Of a DNA stretch of 64,000 nucleotides, positions 18,395 through 27,155 are shown piece by piece. Every line of letters begins with the position of its first letter. The stretch's first letter is position 1. Source of the stretch: an uncultured Erythrobacter sp. (GTDB taxonomy: Bacteria; Pseudomonadota; Alphaproteobacteria; Sphingomonadales; Sphingomonadaceae); the NCBI GenBank assembly GCA_947502815.1, contig CANNBH010000001.1:1894818-1958817 (forward strand). The letters run 5' to 3'. The notes beneath the pieces are model-generated. The model saw nothing but the letters and a program-made list of their open reading frames with translations, was not told where the DNA came from and did not search any database. The translations under genes and the position numbers were made by a program.

Positions 18395-21300
18395 TCAATA
18401 TGCAGCGCCCGTTTGCGGGGAATAGGATTCCTGCGTCGCTCCCAACCGATCCTTTTGCGCTTTAAGCGCAGCGGGGGGCAATTCGATGATTTGCGGCGTT
18501 TGAGTATAAAGCACCAAGGCGCGGATCGTCCGTCCGGGATAGATAACTTCTAACGCGGCGGTGTAGGCTGCCATTTGACGAACTGTCGCCTGAGGCACAT
18601 CGCCCAGCGTGCGCGGCGGGCGGCGCGTTGTTTTAAAATCCACCACGGTCACATCACTCTGCGTGACCATCAGGCGATCGGCCGTCCCTGCGACAACAAT
18701 GCCGCCAATCGTCGCCGCCAAGGGCACTTCGGCCAGCGAGCCGGGGGCAAAGATTTCGGCAAATTGCGGATCATTCAACACGGCCACAGCGCTGTCTGCC
18801 ATTTCTGTACGAATCGCGCTGTCCAAATCGCTGGCCTGGCGCTGCAACCAGTTCTGCGCGGCGGATTGCCGATCGGTCTGCGCAATATCAGGCAGGCGTT
18901 CCAGCAAACGGTGGATCAATGTCCCGCGACGCGCTGCAATCGCGGCGGCATCGGGGGCCAGCGGCGGCTCTGCGGCGTGATTTTCGCCTGCGCTGCTGGG
19001 AGCAAGCGGTTTGGGTGGGCGCGGCTCTGCACCGATGGGTGTGGTCGCCCAAAGAGGCAACGGCGCTGCGAGGCCCTGCGCATCCTCAACTTCATTGCCG
19101 ACCATTGGATCGGCCCGCACGCCCCATTCCCGCCGAGTGCCCCAGATTGCATCTTCCATCGGCGGGCTGTCGAAAATGGGCTCCAACTTGGCATACCAAC
19201 TGTCTTCGGGCACGCCCTTTTTGACATATTTTGGGCCCAAGGAACCGCCGATAAACAGCGCCTCCTCCGCACGGGTCATCGCCACATACAACAAACGCCA
19301 ATGTTCCTGAATTTGAGCAATTTTTGCAGCATCGTGGGACGCTTCAACAGGCCCGACACGTTCCGTTTTGGACAAGGGCGGCAGCGGCACCGTCCGGGCA
19401 TCTTTGCCGTCACCGCCAATAGGATCATCGCGCAGTTCCAGCCCGCCGCTCTGCCCTGCTTCACCGGTGGCATCGGCCAAAATGACGATGGGTGCCTGCA
19501 ACCCTTTTGAACCGTGCACAGTCATAACCCGCACCTGACCCACGGCCTCATCAGCGTCGCGCTTCAATTCGCCCTGACCAGCATCGAACCATTCAATAAA
19601 GCCGGCCAAACTGGGCGTATGGGCGCTTTGATATGCAAAAGCAGCGTTCACCAGCTCATCAATCGGATCATTCGCCTCGCGCCCCAACCGCGCGATAAGC
19701 GCATACCGCGCGGCCCAAGGCCCCGTCAGCAGCCACGCGAGCAGAGCCTGCGGCGTTTCAAAATCGGCGCGGGCGAGCAGATCGCGCAGCCGTGCGACCG
19801 TTTCGGCAATCTTGGGATCGTCATGCCCGCGCATGTGATCCCACAGCCGTACCTTTGGCGCCCGCGGGACATGAGCCAACAGGTCGTCTTGCGTCCACCC
19901 GATCAGAGGCGATACGAGCAAGTTTGCAAGGCTCAAATCATCCAAAGGCTGCGCGGCAAAGCGCAAGGCCGCCATCAAATCTTTGACTGCCAGCGGCGCG
20001 CCGAGCCGCAGCCGATCGACCCCTGCAACGGCAACACCTTTGGTGTGCAGTTTGGCCACGATCTGCGCGGCGAGCTCTTTGCGTTTGCGGACCAAGACCA
20101 TGATGTCCCCCGCCCGCGCATGGCGGCGCTCGCCCTTTTCCAGCACAAAGGCTTCTTCGTCCGTAACCCAGCGGCGCACTTGCTCTGCGATTTTCTCTGC
20201 CAATTGCGTGTCATGTGCGGGCAGCCAGTCACGCTCCTCTGCACCGTCCACCTCGACACCTTCGTCATCGGAATGCCCGGTTACAGGATCCCATAGGGCA
20301 ACCAGACCGGCTCGATCCGCGCCCACATGCTCCTCTGGCGGTTTGGTGAGGCCAAAGGCTTCAAACCCGATCCCCTCGATCGCGTGATTGACGAAATCGA
20401 GCACGGGGAGCGAAGTGCGAAAGGAACGGCCCAGATCAAGATCATTCCACGTCGGCAATCGGCGATTGTCACGCAGTTCATGGGCATGCGCTTTGGCCGC
20501 TTCGATCCGCGCGTTGACCTTTTCCTTGGCGCGGGCGAAATTTTCCGGGCTTGTCCCTTGAAAACCAAAGATCGCTTGCTTGTAATCGCCCACGGTGAAG
20601 ATGGTTCGCACAATGTCGCCGCGCGCGCCCTCGCCGCTGAAAAAGTCGTCGATCAGGGCAAAAACAATGTCCCATTGCGCCGCGTTCGTATCCTGCGCCT
20701 CATCAATCAACACATGATCGAAACTGCGATCAAGCTTGTATCTGATCCAATCGGCGGCCTCAGTTTTGCTGAGCAAATGCGCGGCGTTGCGGATGAGATC
20801 GTCGAAATCGAGCAAGCCTTCGCGCGCTTTGGCCTCTTCCCATCGCAACGCAAAACTGCGGCCCATCTCAAGCGCCGGGGTTAGGAAATCCGCCAGTGCG
20901 AGCAATGCTCGCCGATCCGAAACCATCGCGACGGCATCGGCGATGTCCTGTTGCCATTGCGGCAACCGAGGCTCTGCCTTGGCGGGTTTCGCCATCGCTC
21001 TGGGATCGCCATCCTTTTTCAGAACAGTGTCGAAAAACCCATCAATTTCGACTGCCCTTTGTTCAATGTTGAGCGTCAACCAATGGGGAATAAATTGCGC
21101 CGTCAAATTGCCCACTTTGGTATCCCAAGCCTGCATCAAGGGCAGCATCGCGCGCAATTGATCATCGGGAAAGATATCCGGATGCAAACCTTCAATCGCC
21201 CATGCATCATCCGCATCACTGGGCATATCAAGCAGACGCAAAACCCGCGCCCGCATCGGTGGTTGCCAGGCGGCTGGCCCAACCCACAGATCGGCCGCGC

Positions 21301-21904
21301 CCGCACAGCGCATCAACCATGACCGCAGCGCATCGACATCCTTGACCCGGGCAAAATTTGCGATCGCTTCAATCAGATCGGCGTCACCGCCGTGCTCTGC
21401 TTCGCTCAACATGTCTGAAAGCACTTCACGCGCCAGCAATTCGCGCTCCCGATCCTCCATCGGACGCGCACCCGGCGCTAGATCGGCCTCTTCGGGGAAA
21501 TTGGCGAGCAGCCACTGTGAAAAGGCATGGATCGTATCAATCCGCAGCCCGCCGCCGGGGCAATCAATGACACTGGCAAACAAAGTGCGCGCGCGTTCCT
21601 GAGTCTGTGGGTCGATATCCGCACCCAGATGCGTCAATTCCTGTGCCAAGCGCCCCGGTTCCAACCGCACCCAGCGCGCGAGCACTGAATTGATGCGGTT
21701 TGCCATCTCCGCCGCGCCAGCCTTGGTGAAAGTCAGGCACAATATTTGGGATGGGTCCACACCCGGTGACAGCAGCAATCGCAAGACACGGGCCGACAGA
21801 ACCTGCGTTTTGCCTGTGCCCGCCGATGCCGACAGCCATACATTGTCGCGCGGGTTGGCCGCATCCAATTGGTTGTCTTGCAGGGGAAAGACCGCGCCGC
21901 TCAT
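18395..21904 (-). CDS. addA: Double-strand break repair helicase-nuclease AddA
   Basis: A 1169-residue UvrD-like helicase with a C-terminal RecB-type nuclease. Walker A ASAGTGKT is at 25-32, the DEAQDTNAAQW box near 395, and helicase motif V-VI segments follow (VMTVHGSKGLQAP, LLYVAMTRAEEALFI). The nuclease motif near the C-terminus reads GTADRL..VDFKT with the downstream Q..AY. AddAB replaces RecBCD for end resection in this lineage. It overlaps addB by four bases (ATGA), so the two subunits are translationally coupled. All key motifs are intact. Confidence 0.96.
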   Translation of the reverse strand: MSGAVFPLQDNQLDAANPRDNVWLSASAGTGKTQVLSARVLRLLLSPGVDPSQILCLTFTKAGAAEMANRINSVLARWVRLEPGRLAQELTHLGADIDPQTQERARTLFASVIDCPGGGLRIDTIHAFSQWLLANFPEEADLAPGARPMEDRERELLAREVLSDMLSEAEHGGDADLIEAIANFARVKDVDALRSWLMRCAGAADLWVGPAAWQPPMRARVLRLLDMPSDADDAWAIEGLHPDIFPDDQLRAMLPLMQAWDTKVGNLTAQFIPHWLTLNIEQRAVEIDGFFDTVLKKDGDPRAMAKPAKAEPRLPQWQQDIADAVAMVSDRRALLALADFLTPALEMGRSFALRWEEAKAREGLLDFDDLIRNAAHLLSKTEAADWIRYKLDRSFDHVLIDEAQDTNAAQWDIVFALIDDFFSGEGARGDIVRTIFTVGDYKQAIFGFQGTSPENFARAKEKVNARIEAAKAHAHELRDNRRLPTWNDLDLGRSFRTSLPVLDFVNHAIEGIGFEAFGLTKPPEEHVGADRAGLVALWDPVTGHSDDEGVEVDGAEERDWLPAHDTQLAEKIAEQVRRWVTDEEAFVLEKGERRHARAGDIMVLVRKRKELAAQIVAKLHTKGVAVAGVDRLRLGAPLAVKDLMAALRFAAQPLDDLSLANLLVSPLIGWTQDDLLAHVPRAPKVRLWDHMRGHDDPKIAETVARLRDLLARADFETPQALLAWLLTGPWAARYALIARLGREANDPIDELVNAAFAYQSAHTPSLAGFIEWFDAGQGELKRDADEAVGQVRVMTVHGSKGLQAPIVILADATGEAGQSGGLELRDDPIGGDGKDARTVPLPPLSKTERVGPVEASHDAAKIAQIQEHWRLLYVAMTRAEEALFIGGSLGPKYVKKGVPEDSWYAKLEPIFDSPPMEDAIWGTRREWGVRADPMVGNEVEDAQGLAAPLPLWATTPIGAEPRPPKPLAPSSAGENHAAEPPLAPDAAAIAARRGTLIHRLLERLPDIAQTDRQSAAQNWLQRQASDLDSAIRTEMADSAVAVLNDPQFAEIFAPGSLAEVPLAATIGGIVVAGTADRLMVTQSDVTVVDFKTTRRPPRTLGDVPQATVRQMAAYTAALEVIYPGRTIRALVLYTQTPQIIELPPAALKAQKDRLGATQESYSPQTGAAY

Positions 21905-24900
21905 TTAACAGCCCCCACCGCGCTCAACCGGATCACCCATTCCTCTAGACGCATCAGTTGATCGTAATCGGAATAGCCGGGGTAATCTGGGTTTTCCTTG
22001 GCTGTGAACGGCGCATCACCGAACAGATATTTGCCAATCGCCTCTTTCAAAAACTGCTCATGCCGGGGCAAGAATTCCTCTGGCGTCAGACCCGAACGTT
22101 TGCGTCCAGTCTTCACGGGTTCATCGCGGTAGGCGAATTCACCCTTACTCTTAGCCAGAGACCAATATTCAAACGCGCTGGTGTCGCCCGTTATCACCTG
22201 TTCGCCTGAACTGAACCCGCCATCACGCGCAATCAGGCCAAGTAAACCCATCTGCAATGCATATCCGGCCTCAACCTGAGCTGCGCTGGGCGAACCGCCC
22301 GTTTTGTAATCTACGATCGCCAGCGTTCCATCGGCCAACCTATCGATCCTGTCCGCGCGTCCGCGCACCTTTACCCCGTCGACCATCATCGAACCAGACG
22401 CCTCCGTGGCCAAGACAGTGCGCCCTTCACGCGCGGCATCATCCACCCATTCTTCAAACCGTTCGAGCGCGGCCAAAATACGGGGCTGCCACAGACCTTT
22501 GAACAGCGGATGGACCTGCGCGTCTGCAAATTTGCGCGTTGCAAACGGGATCAGTGCAAGGTTTGGCTCGGCCACGCGTGCCTTGTGCCAAGCGTCAAGA
22601 ATGTCGTGCACCAATGTTCCGCGCAGGGCCGGATCGGCAAAGGGATCAGCGGCGAGCGGATCAAGCTTTCTCAGCCCCAAAATTTCTTGCGCATAGAATT
22701 GGTAAGGATCGCCCAAAAGTCGGTCGAGCGCAGTGACTTTAATATCAACCTTGCGCTGATCCGCACCCGGCATCGGCATGGGCCGCGGATATTCCGGCGC
22801 GGGCGGAGGATCTCTATCGAGCGCGGGCAGCATTTCAGGGATGGCGGTTTCATTATGATCCGCCGCCAATTCGCCAAGCAACGCCTCCACCCGCAGCACA
22901 AAGCGCGATGGCAATGTGGGTCCGTCCGCATCCCTCTGCGCCCGGCTAAGAACAACTTCGGGAGCGCCCATCGCACCGCACAGATCATGCGCGGAAAGGC
23001 CAATGCGAAATTCTGCACCCGGCACGCCCAGCGCGCGCAAAACGGCTGGAGCCAGCAAAGCATCGGCGCCCGGAGGTTGAGGCCAAGTCCCTTCATTCAA
23101 GCCGCCGCAGATCATCAGATCGGCGCGGGCCATGCGCGATTCAAGCAAGCCATAAATGGCCACACGCGGGTGGCCGCCATAGGGGGGACGCACCGCAATT
23201 TCTTGCATGACATCGCGCAAAATTCCGGCCAGATCGGCACTGGATATCCCGGTGCTAAGCGCCCGCGCATGAAAGCGCAGATCTTCCACCATCGCGGCCA
23301 AAGCCCGTCCATCTTCGCGTGCCCACGCAGCCTCTCCGGCAAGAGCTTCTGCTGCGGCTGACACCCGGTCAATTGCATCGGCCAACGCGATATCGCCGCC
23401 GTGATCCAGCAGCGGCGAAATAATCCCTTCGGCTTCGTCCCACCATTCACCAACGCCCGCTTTACGGGCAATCTCGCGCAGCGGCTCTAGCCCCGGTGCT
23501 GGGGTCGGCCCGCGCAATTCGCGATCAAACGCGCGCAGTGAGCGAAGCCAATTGCGGCGTGTATCGCCATCGTCTGAACGCACCAGCGGATGCGCCAAAG
23601 CACCGATGAGCAGCGCGGGACCGGCCCCATGCGACATAATCTCCGCCAGCAGGCCCAGCAATCGCCCGGCAGGGGTAAGCGATAAGGCCCGTCCGGCGGA
23701 ATCGTCTGCGTCCACGTTCCACCGCGCCAGATGCTGTGCAACGCGCCGTGCGAGCGTGCGGTCCGCCGTTACCACGGCAATCCGTTTTTCCGGCTCGTTC
23801 AATCCCTCGCGAACCAACAAAGCGATGGCTTGCGCTTCCTCTTCGCTGGTGGCGCTGGTCATCAATCTGACGCCTGCTAGGCGGCGTTTGTCTTTATCCA
23901 AATCGATCCAAGATTTGCTCGCCTGAGGTGGGAGGAAAAGCGAGCTGATCGCGTGACTGCGCGCAGGCGGCGCGGCGGTCATGCCCTTGCGGTGCCACGG
24001 GCGGACCTCTTCGCGTGCGATCCCCATCCGTTCGAGCAGCAATTTCAGGTGATATTGCGGATGGGTCAGAGCGTCCTTTGGGCCAAAGATTGTTCCGCCC
24101 GGCTCTGGCGCAGCGCCCGCTTGCCCCAGTTCAGCCCATGCCTCATCAGACAGGGCCAGGTCCAAATCTGGCAACACGACCGCCCCATCAGGCATGCGTG
24201 CAATCGCCCTCAACATGCGCGCCAATGCGGGCGAGGCGCTGGTCACACCAGCGGCGAGCACAGGGTCTTTGGGCGGGGCATCGCGCCATTTGCGGGCCGC
24301 GCGTTCGAACAAGAGATTGCGCCGGGTCGCCGCATCAACCGCGCTCAATTCATCAAGCCGTATCCGCCAGCGCGCCTGAACCCGGGCAAAAAGACGGAGC
24401 GAATTTTGCCAGTGCCCCGACACCTCGCCCAGCATATTGAGCACCGGCTCGCTCATCAGGTCCTCTGGCGCTTTTTCCTCAACCAGCAGACGGTCCATTG
24501 TGCGGGCCACATCGCGGGCCAAACGCAGTCGGGCCGCCGCCGGAAGCGCGCTTTCGCCTAAGTCTGCGCGTTCTTGCTTGATCAGTTCAGCAATCTCGAG
24601 CCAACGCTGCGTCGGCTCCACCGCTGGCGGAATGTCGCTCGCACCCAAGGGATCGAGGAGCGCGCCCAACGCTTCGTCAAGGTCAAGATCGCCAACCGCC
24701 ACCATGCGCGGCATCAACATTCCGTGAACCCCGGCTTCACCGGAATGGCGGATAAATGCTTCGGACATGGTGCGCGCCGCGCGGCTGCTCGGCACCAACA
24801 GCGTCAGCCGCGCAAGCCCGGTTTCATCATCGCTGTATCGCGGAACAATTCCCGCCACCAAAGCATCGGCAAAACCGCGATGCGCAGCGATCGAATAGAC

Positions 24901-24924
24901 GCTGGGTTCGCGCGGATCACCCAC
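21901..24924 (-). CDS. addB: Double-strand break repair protein AddB
   Basis: A 1007-residue AddB of the alphaproteobacterial type. The N-terminal helicase-like part has no Walker A lysine motif, and the C-terminal RecB-family nuclease is present (RGTLVHDILDAWH, then RADRIDRL..VDYKTG..Q). I do not see the four-cysteine iron-sulfur signature of Bacillus AddB, which is usual for this clade. It pairs with AddA in resecting broken DNA ends. The start overlaps the end of the nucleotidyltransferase gene by eight bases. Confidence 0.95.
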   Translation of the reverse strand: MGDPREPSVYSIAAHRGFADALVAGIVPRYSDDETGLARLTLLVPSSRAARTMSEAFIRHSGEAGVHGMLMPRMVAVGDLDLDEALGALLDPLGASDIPPAVEPTQRWLEIAELIKQERADLGESALPAAARLRLARDVARTMDRLLVEEKAPEDLMSEPVLNMLGEVSGHWQNSLRLFARVQARWRIRLDELSAVDAATRRNLLFERAARKWRDAPPKDPVLAAGVTSASPALARMLRAIARMPDGAVVLPDLDLALSDEAWAELGQAGAAPEPGGTIFGPKDALTHPQYHLKLLLERMGIAREEVRPWHRKGMTAAPPARSHAISSLFLPPQASKSWIDLDKDKRRLAGVRLMTSATSEEEAQAIALLVREGLNEPEKRIAVVTADRTLARRVAQHLARWNVDADDSAGRALSLTPAGRLLGLLAEIMSHGAGPALLIGALAHPLVRSDDGDTRRNWLRSLRAFDRELRGPTPAPGLEPLREIARKAGVGEWWDEAEGIISPLLDHGGDIALADAIDRVSAAAEALAGEAAWAREDGRALAAMVEDLRFHARALSTGISSADLAGILRDVMQEIAVRPPYGGHPRVAIYGLLESRMARADLMICGGLNEGTWPQPPGADALLAPAVLRALGVPGAEFRIGLSAHDLCGAMGAPEVVLSRAQRDADGPTLPSRFVLRVEALLGELAADHNETAIPEMLPALDRDPPPAPEYPRPMPMPGADQRKVDIKVTALDRLLGDPYQFYAQEILGLRKLDPLAADPFADPALRGTLVHDILDAWHKARVAEPNLALIPFATRKFADAQVHPLFKGLWQPRILAALERFEEWVDDAAREGRTVLATEASGSMMVDGVKVRGRADRIDRLADGTLAIVDYKTGGSPSAAQVEAGYALQMGLLGLIARDGGFSSGEQVITGDTSAFEYWSLAKSKGEFAYRDEPVKTGRKRSGLTPEEFLPRHEQFLKEAIGKYLFGDAPFTAKENPDYPGYSDYDQLMRLEEWVIRLSAVGAVK

Positions 24925-25639
24925 TTTTTAAGGCATCTTCGGTTGGCGCAATCGCCTCTGGTGTGCCCACTTCAAACCACTGGCCGGTGAATGAAACGCC
25001 GTACAGCCGTTCTTCTTCAATCGCGCGGTTCCACAGGATGTTGGTCGAAAATTTGCCGTCTGGCGCATCGCGCAGCAACCGCTGCGAAACCAGTTGGATA
25101 CCTGTGTAGATGAAAGGCGCGATGCGGCCTGAGCGGCGGCGCGACAATTTGCCCTCTGGGTCCATATAGAAGTCGCCGAGCCCATTGAAATTCGCAGCGC
25201 GCGCATGGCCAACCAACAAAAGCAGCGCATCCATTTTGTCCGGGTCCCAACGCGCGGAAAGATCGTGAAACGCATCGCGCGGTCCATCAAGCCAGATGTT
25301 ATCGGCGTTGAGGCAGAAAAACGGATCGGGCAGATGCGCCTGCGCCTTTATCATGCCGCCGCCTGTTTCCAGCAGCTCGCCGCGCTCATCCGATATTAGA
25401 ACTTTGGGCTGGTCGCGGTTGCAAACATGCGCCTCCAGCGCATCGGCAAGGTAGTGCACATTCACAACGGCTTTTGAAACGCCGGCGTCTGACAAACGAT
25501 CCAACGCGTGATCGATCAGAGGTTTGCCCGCAACCCGCACCATAGGCTTGGGCGTCGAAGCGGTGAGCGGACGCATCCGTTTGCCCAGCCCTGCGGCCAT
25601 AATCATCGCGGTGTCGCTGGCCAAACCTGCGTTGCTCAT
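24917..25639 (-). CDS. murU: MurU-type N-acetylmuramate-1-phosphate uridylyltransferase
   Basis: A 240-residue sugar-1-phosphate nucleotidyltransferase. The nucleotide-binding signature is AAGLGKRMRPLT followed by the PKPMVRVAGKPLI lysine motif. The next gene upstream is an AmgK-like sugar kinase, and the pair AmgK-MurU makes UDP-MurNAc from recycled MurNAc, bypassing MurA and thereby giving intrinsic fosfomycin tolerance in Pseudomonas putida and Caulobacter. The substrate is inferred from that pairing; a glucose-1-phosphate thymidylyltransferase-like role is the alternative. It is coupled to amgK by a four-base overlap. Confidence 0.8.
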   Translation of the reverse strand: MSNAGLASDTAMIMAAGLGKRMRPLTASTPKPMVRVAGKPLIDHALDRLSDAGVSKAVVNVHYLADALEAHVCNRDQPKVLISDERGELLETGGGMIKAQAHLPDPFFCLNADNIWLDGPRDAFHDLSARWDPDKMDALLLLVGHARAANFNGLGDFYMDPEGKLSRRRSGRIAPFIYTGIQLVSQRLLRDAPDGKFSTNILWNRAIEEERLYGVSFTGQWFEVGTPEAIAPTEDALKSG

Positions 25640-26661
25640 GCCACTTTGCCCCCATGGGCGGCGCGCAAGTCTGCGGGGATGTTGGCATCAAACCATCGCG
25701 CCACAGGGGCCATCGCGGGGTGAGCCAAATCGCGCTCCATTGCTTCCCAAACGCGGGGGATCAGATCGAGATAACGCGGCTTTCCATCGCGTTTGTACAG
25801 CCGCGTAAATATGCCGACGATCTTGGCGTTGCGCTGCGCACCCAAGCGCGCATAATCGGCCTCGAAATCTCGCCCGATGCTTTCTCCCAGATCGTCTCCC
25901 AGCACGTAGATATCGAGCAGTTTTCGCTCAAATTCCGGCGAAACGTCGCGGCGCGCATCTTGGAGAAGAGAGACAAGATCATAGGCCGGGTGGCCGACCA
26001 GAGCGTCTTGGAAATCAATCAACCCTTGTTCACCCTGCCCGGCGCGATCGCCATCGGTTTCCGGGGCGAGCATCATGATATTTTCTGAATGATAATCACG
26101 CAGTACCGTCACGCCCGGCTCTTGAGCTTCGATCACAGGCGCTAAGACTTCGGCCCAAGCAGCGACGAAGCCATCCTCATCAACATTGAGCCCGGCTGCA
26201 GGGCAATACCATTCGACAAAAAGGCCGACCTCGCGCTGGTATACATCCATGTCATAGGGGGCGAATGGCCCTGCTTTGCACCGCGCCAATTGGCCAAGGA
26301 CTTTCACCGCTGAAATGTAAGCGCCAGTTTCACCATTCGGATGGGCTTCAATCCATTCGCGCATCCGTTCATCGCCGAAATCCTCTGTCAGGATCCAGCC
26401 ATCACCGGCCAGTTCATGATAGATCTCTGGCGCGCGAAAGCCGCTGTCTCGCAGCCATTTGGCCACTTCCAGAAACGGTTTAGGGTCTTCCTCTGGCGGC
26501 GGCGCATACATCAGCATGGCCGACGAAGGCACGCTGCCGTCGCCTTTGCGAATACGGAAATAACGCCGAAACGACGCGTCGCCTGGTATCGGCTCAATAT
26601 CGGCCCCGCCCCACCCGGCATCGGATAGGAATGATTCTAGGCCTTTGGGAAGATCGCTCAT
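25636..26661 (-). CDS. amgK: AmgK-like N-acetylmuramate/N-acetylglucosamine kinase
   Basis: A 341-residue aminoglycoside-phosphotransferase-fold kinase. The ATP-binding segment GDASFRRYFRI lies near residue 27, the catalytic loop is LRDYHSENIM and the metal-binding motif is IDFQDA. AmgK phosphorylates the anomeric carbon of MurNAc or GlcNAc in cell-wall recycling. Pairing with the MurU-type gene immediately downstream supports this use of a broad fold. The ATG at 26661 overlaps the tsaE stop by four bases; an in-frame start 111 bp upstream would lie inside tsaE and adds a non-homologous Cys-rich leader. Confidence 0.82.
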   Translation of the reverse strand: MSDLPKGLESFLSDAGWGGADIEPIPGDASFRRYFRIRKGDGSVPSSAMLMYAPPPEEDPKPFLEVAKWLRDSGFRAPEIYHELAGDGWILTEDFGDERMREWIEAHPNGETGAYISAVKVLGQLARCKAGPFAPYDMDVYQREVGLFVEWYCPAAGLNVDEDGFVAAWAEVLAPVIEAQEPGVTVLRDYHSENIMMLAPETDGDRAGQGEQGLIDFQDALVGHPAYDLVSLLQDARRDVSPEFERKLLDIYVLGDDLGESIGRDFEADYARLGAQRNAKIVGIFTRLYKRDGKPRYLDLIPRVWEAMERDLAHPAMAPVARWFDANIPADLRAAHGGKVA

Positions 26662-27155
26662 GGCATTCGCTCTAGCCAATCCGCACCGCCGCGAGCAATC
26701 GCAATCCGGGGGCCATCCGCAGTTTTGGCATCCGCATCGTCGATCACCCTTTCCAGCGCGATCGACAGGCAAGCGGGTTCATGCGCGAATCCCCCGGCGT
26801 GATCCGGCCATTCCGCGATCAAGGCGGCACCCTCACGGTAATCATCAAGGCCGATCTCTTCGATTTCGCCCGGATCGTTAAGCCGGTAAAAATCGGCGTG
26901 CACCACCGGCACAGCCAAAGGCGGCGCATCGTAAGTTTCGATGATGGTGAAGGTTGGAGATGGCACCTCGCCAGAATACCCCAATGCGGCGATGATGGCC
27001 CGCGCCAGCGTGGTCTTTCCCGCACCCAGCCCGCCTTCTAACGCGATCACATCGCCTGGACGCAAGACCGCTGCGACGCGCTCTCCGAATGCCCCCATCG
27101 CGGCCAAGTCTGGCAGATTATGATGGGTTTCTGTAAGCCCGCTCGATCTGGTCAT
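26658..27155 (-). CDS. tsaE: tRNA threonylcarbamoyladenosine biosynthesis ATPase TsaE
   Basis: A 165-residue P-loop protein with Walker A GGLGAGKTT near 41-49, the SPTFTIIETY segment and HADFYRL, all typical of TsaE (YjeE). It acts with TsaB and TsaD to install t6A at position 37 of ANN-reading tRNAs. It overlaps divL upstream and amgK downstream by four bases each, in the middle of a fully coupled operon. The C-terminal extension of about 15 residues is normal for this clade. Confidence 0.93.
   Translation of the reverse strand: MTRSSGLTETHHNLPDLAAMGAFGERVAAVLRPGDVIALEGGLGAGKTTLARAIIAALGYSGEVPSPTFTIIETYDAPPLAVPVVHADFYRLNDPGEIEEIGLDDYREGAALIAEWPDHAGGFAHEPACLSIALERVIDDADAKTADGPRIAIARGGADWLERMP

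Noticed and set aside
18575..19510. 311-codon frame on the plus strand opposite addA
   Set aside because: Antisense shadow of the AddA C-terminal half; no signal peptide or domain.
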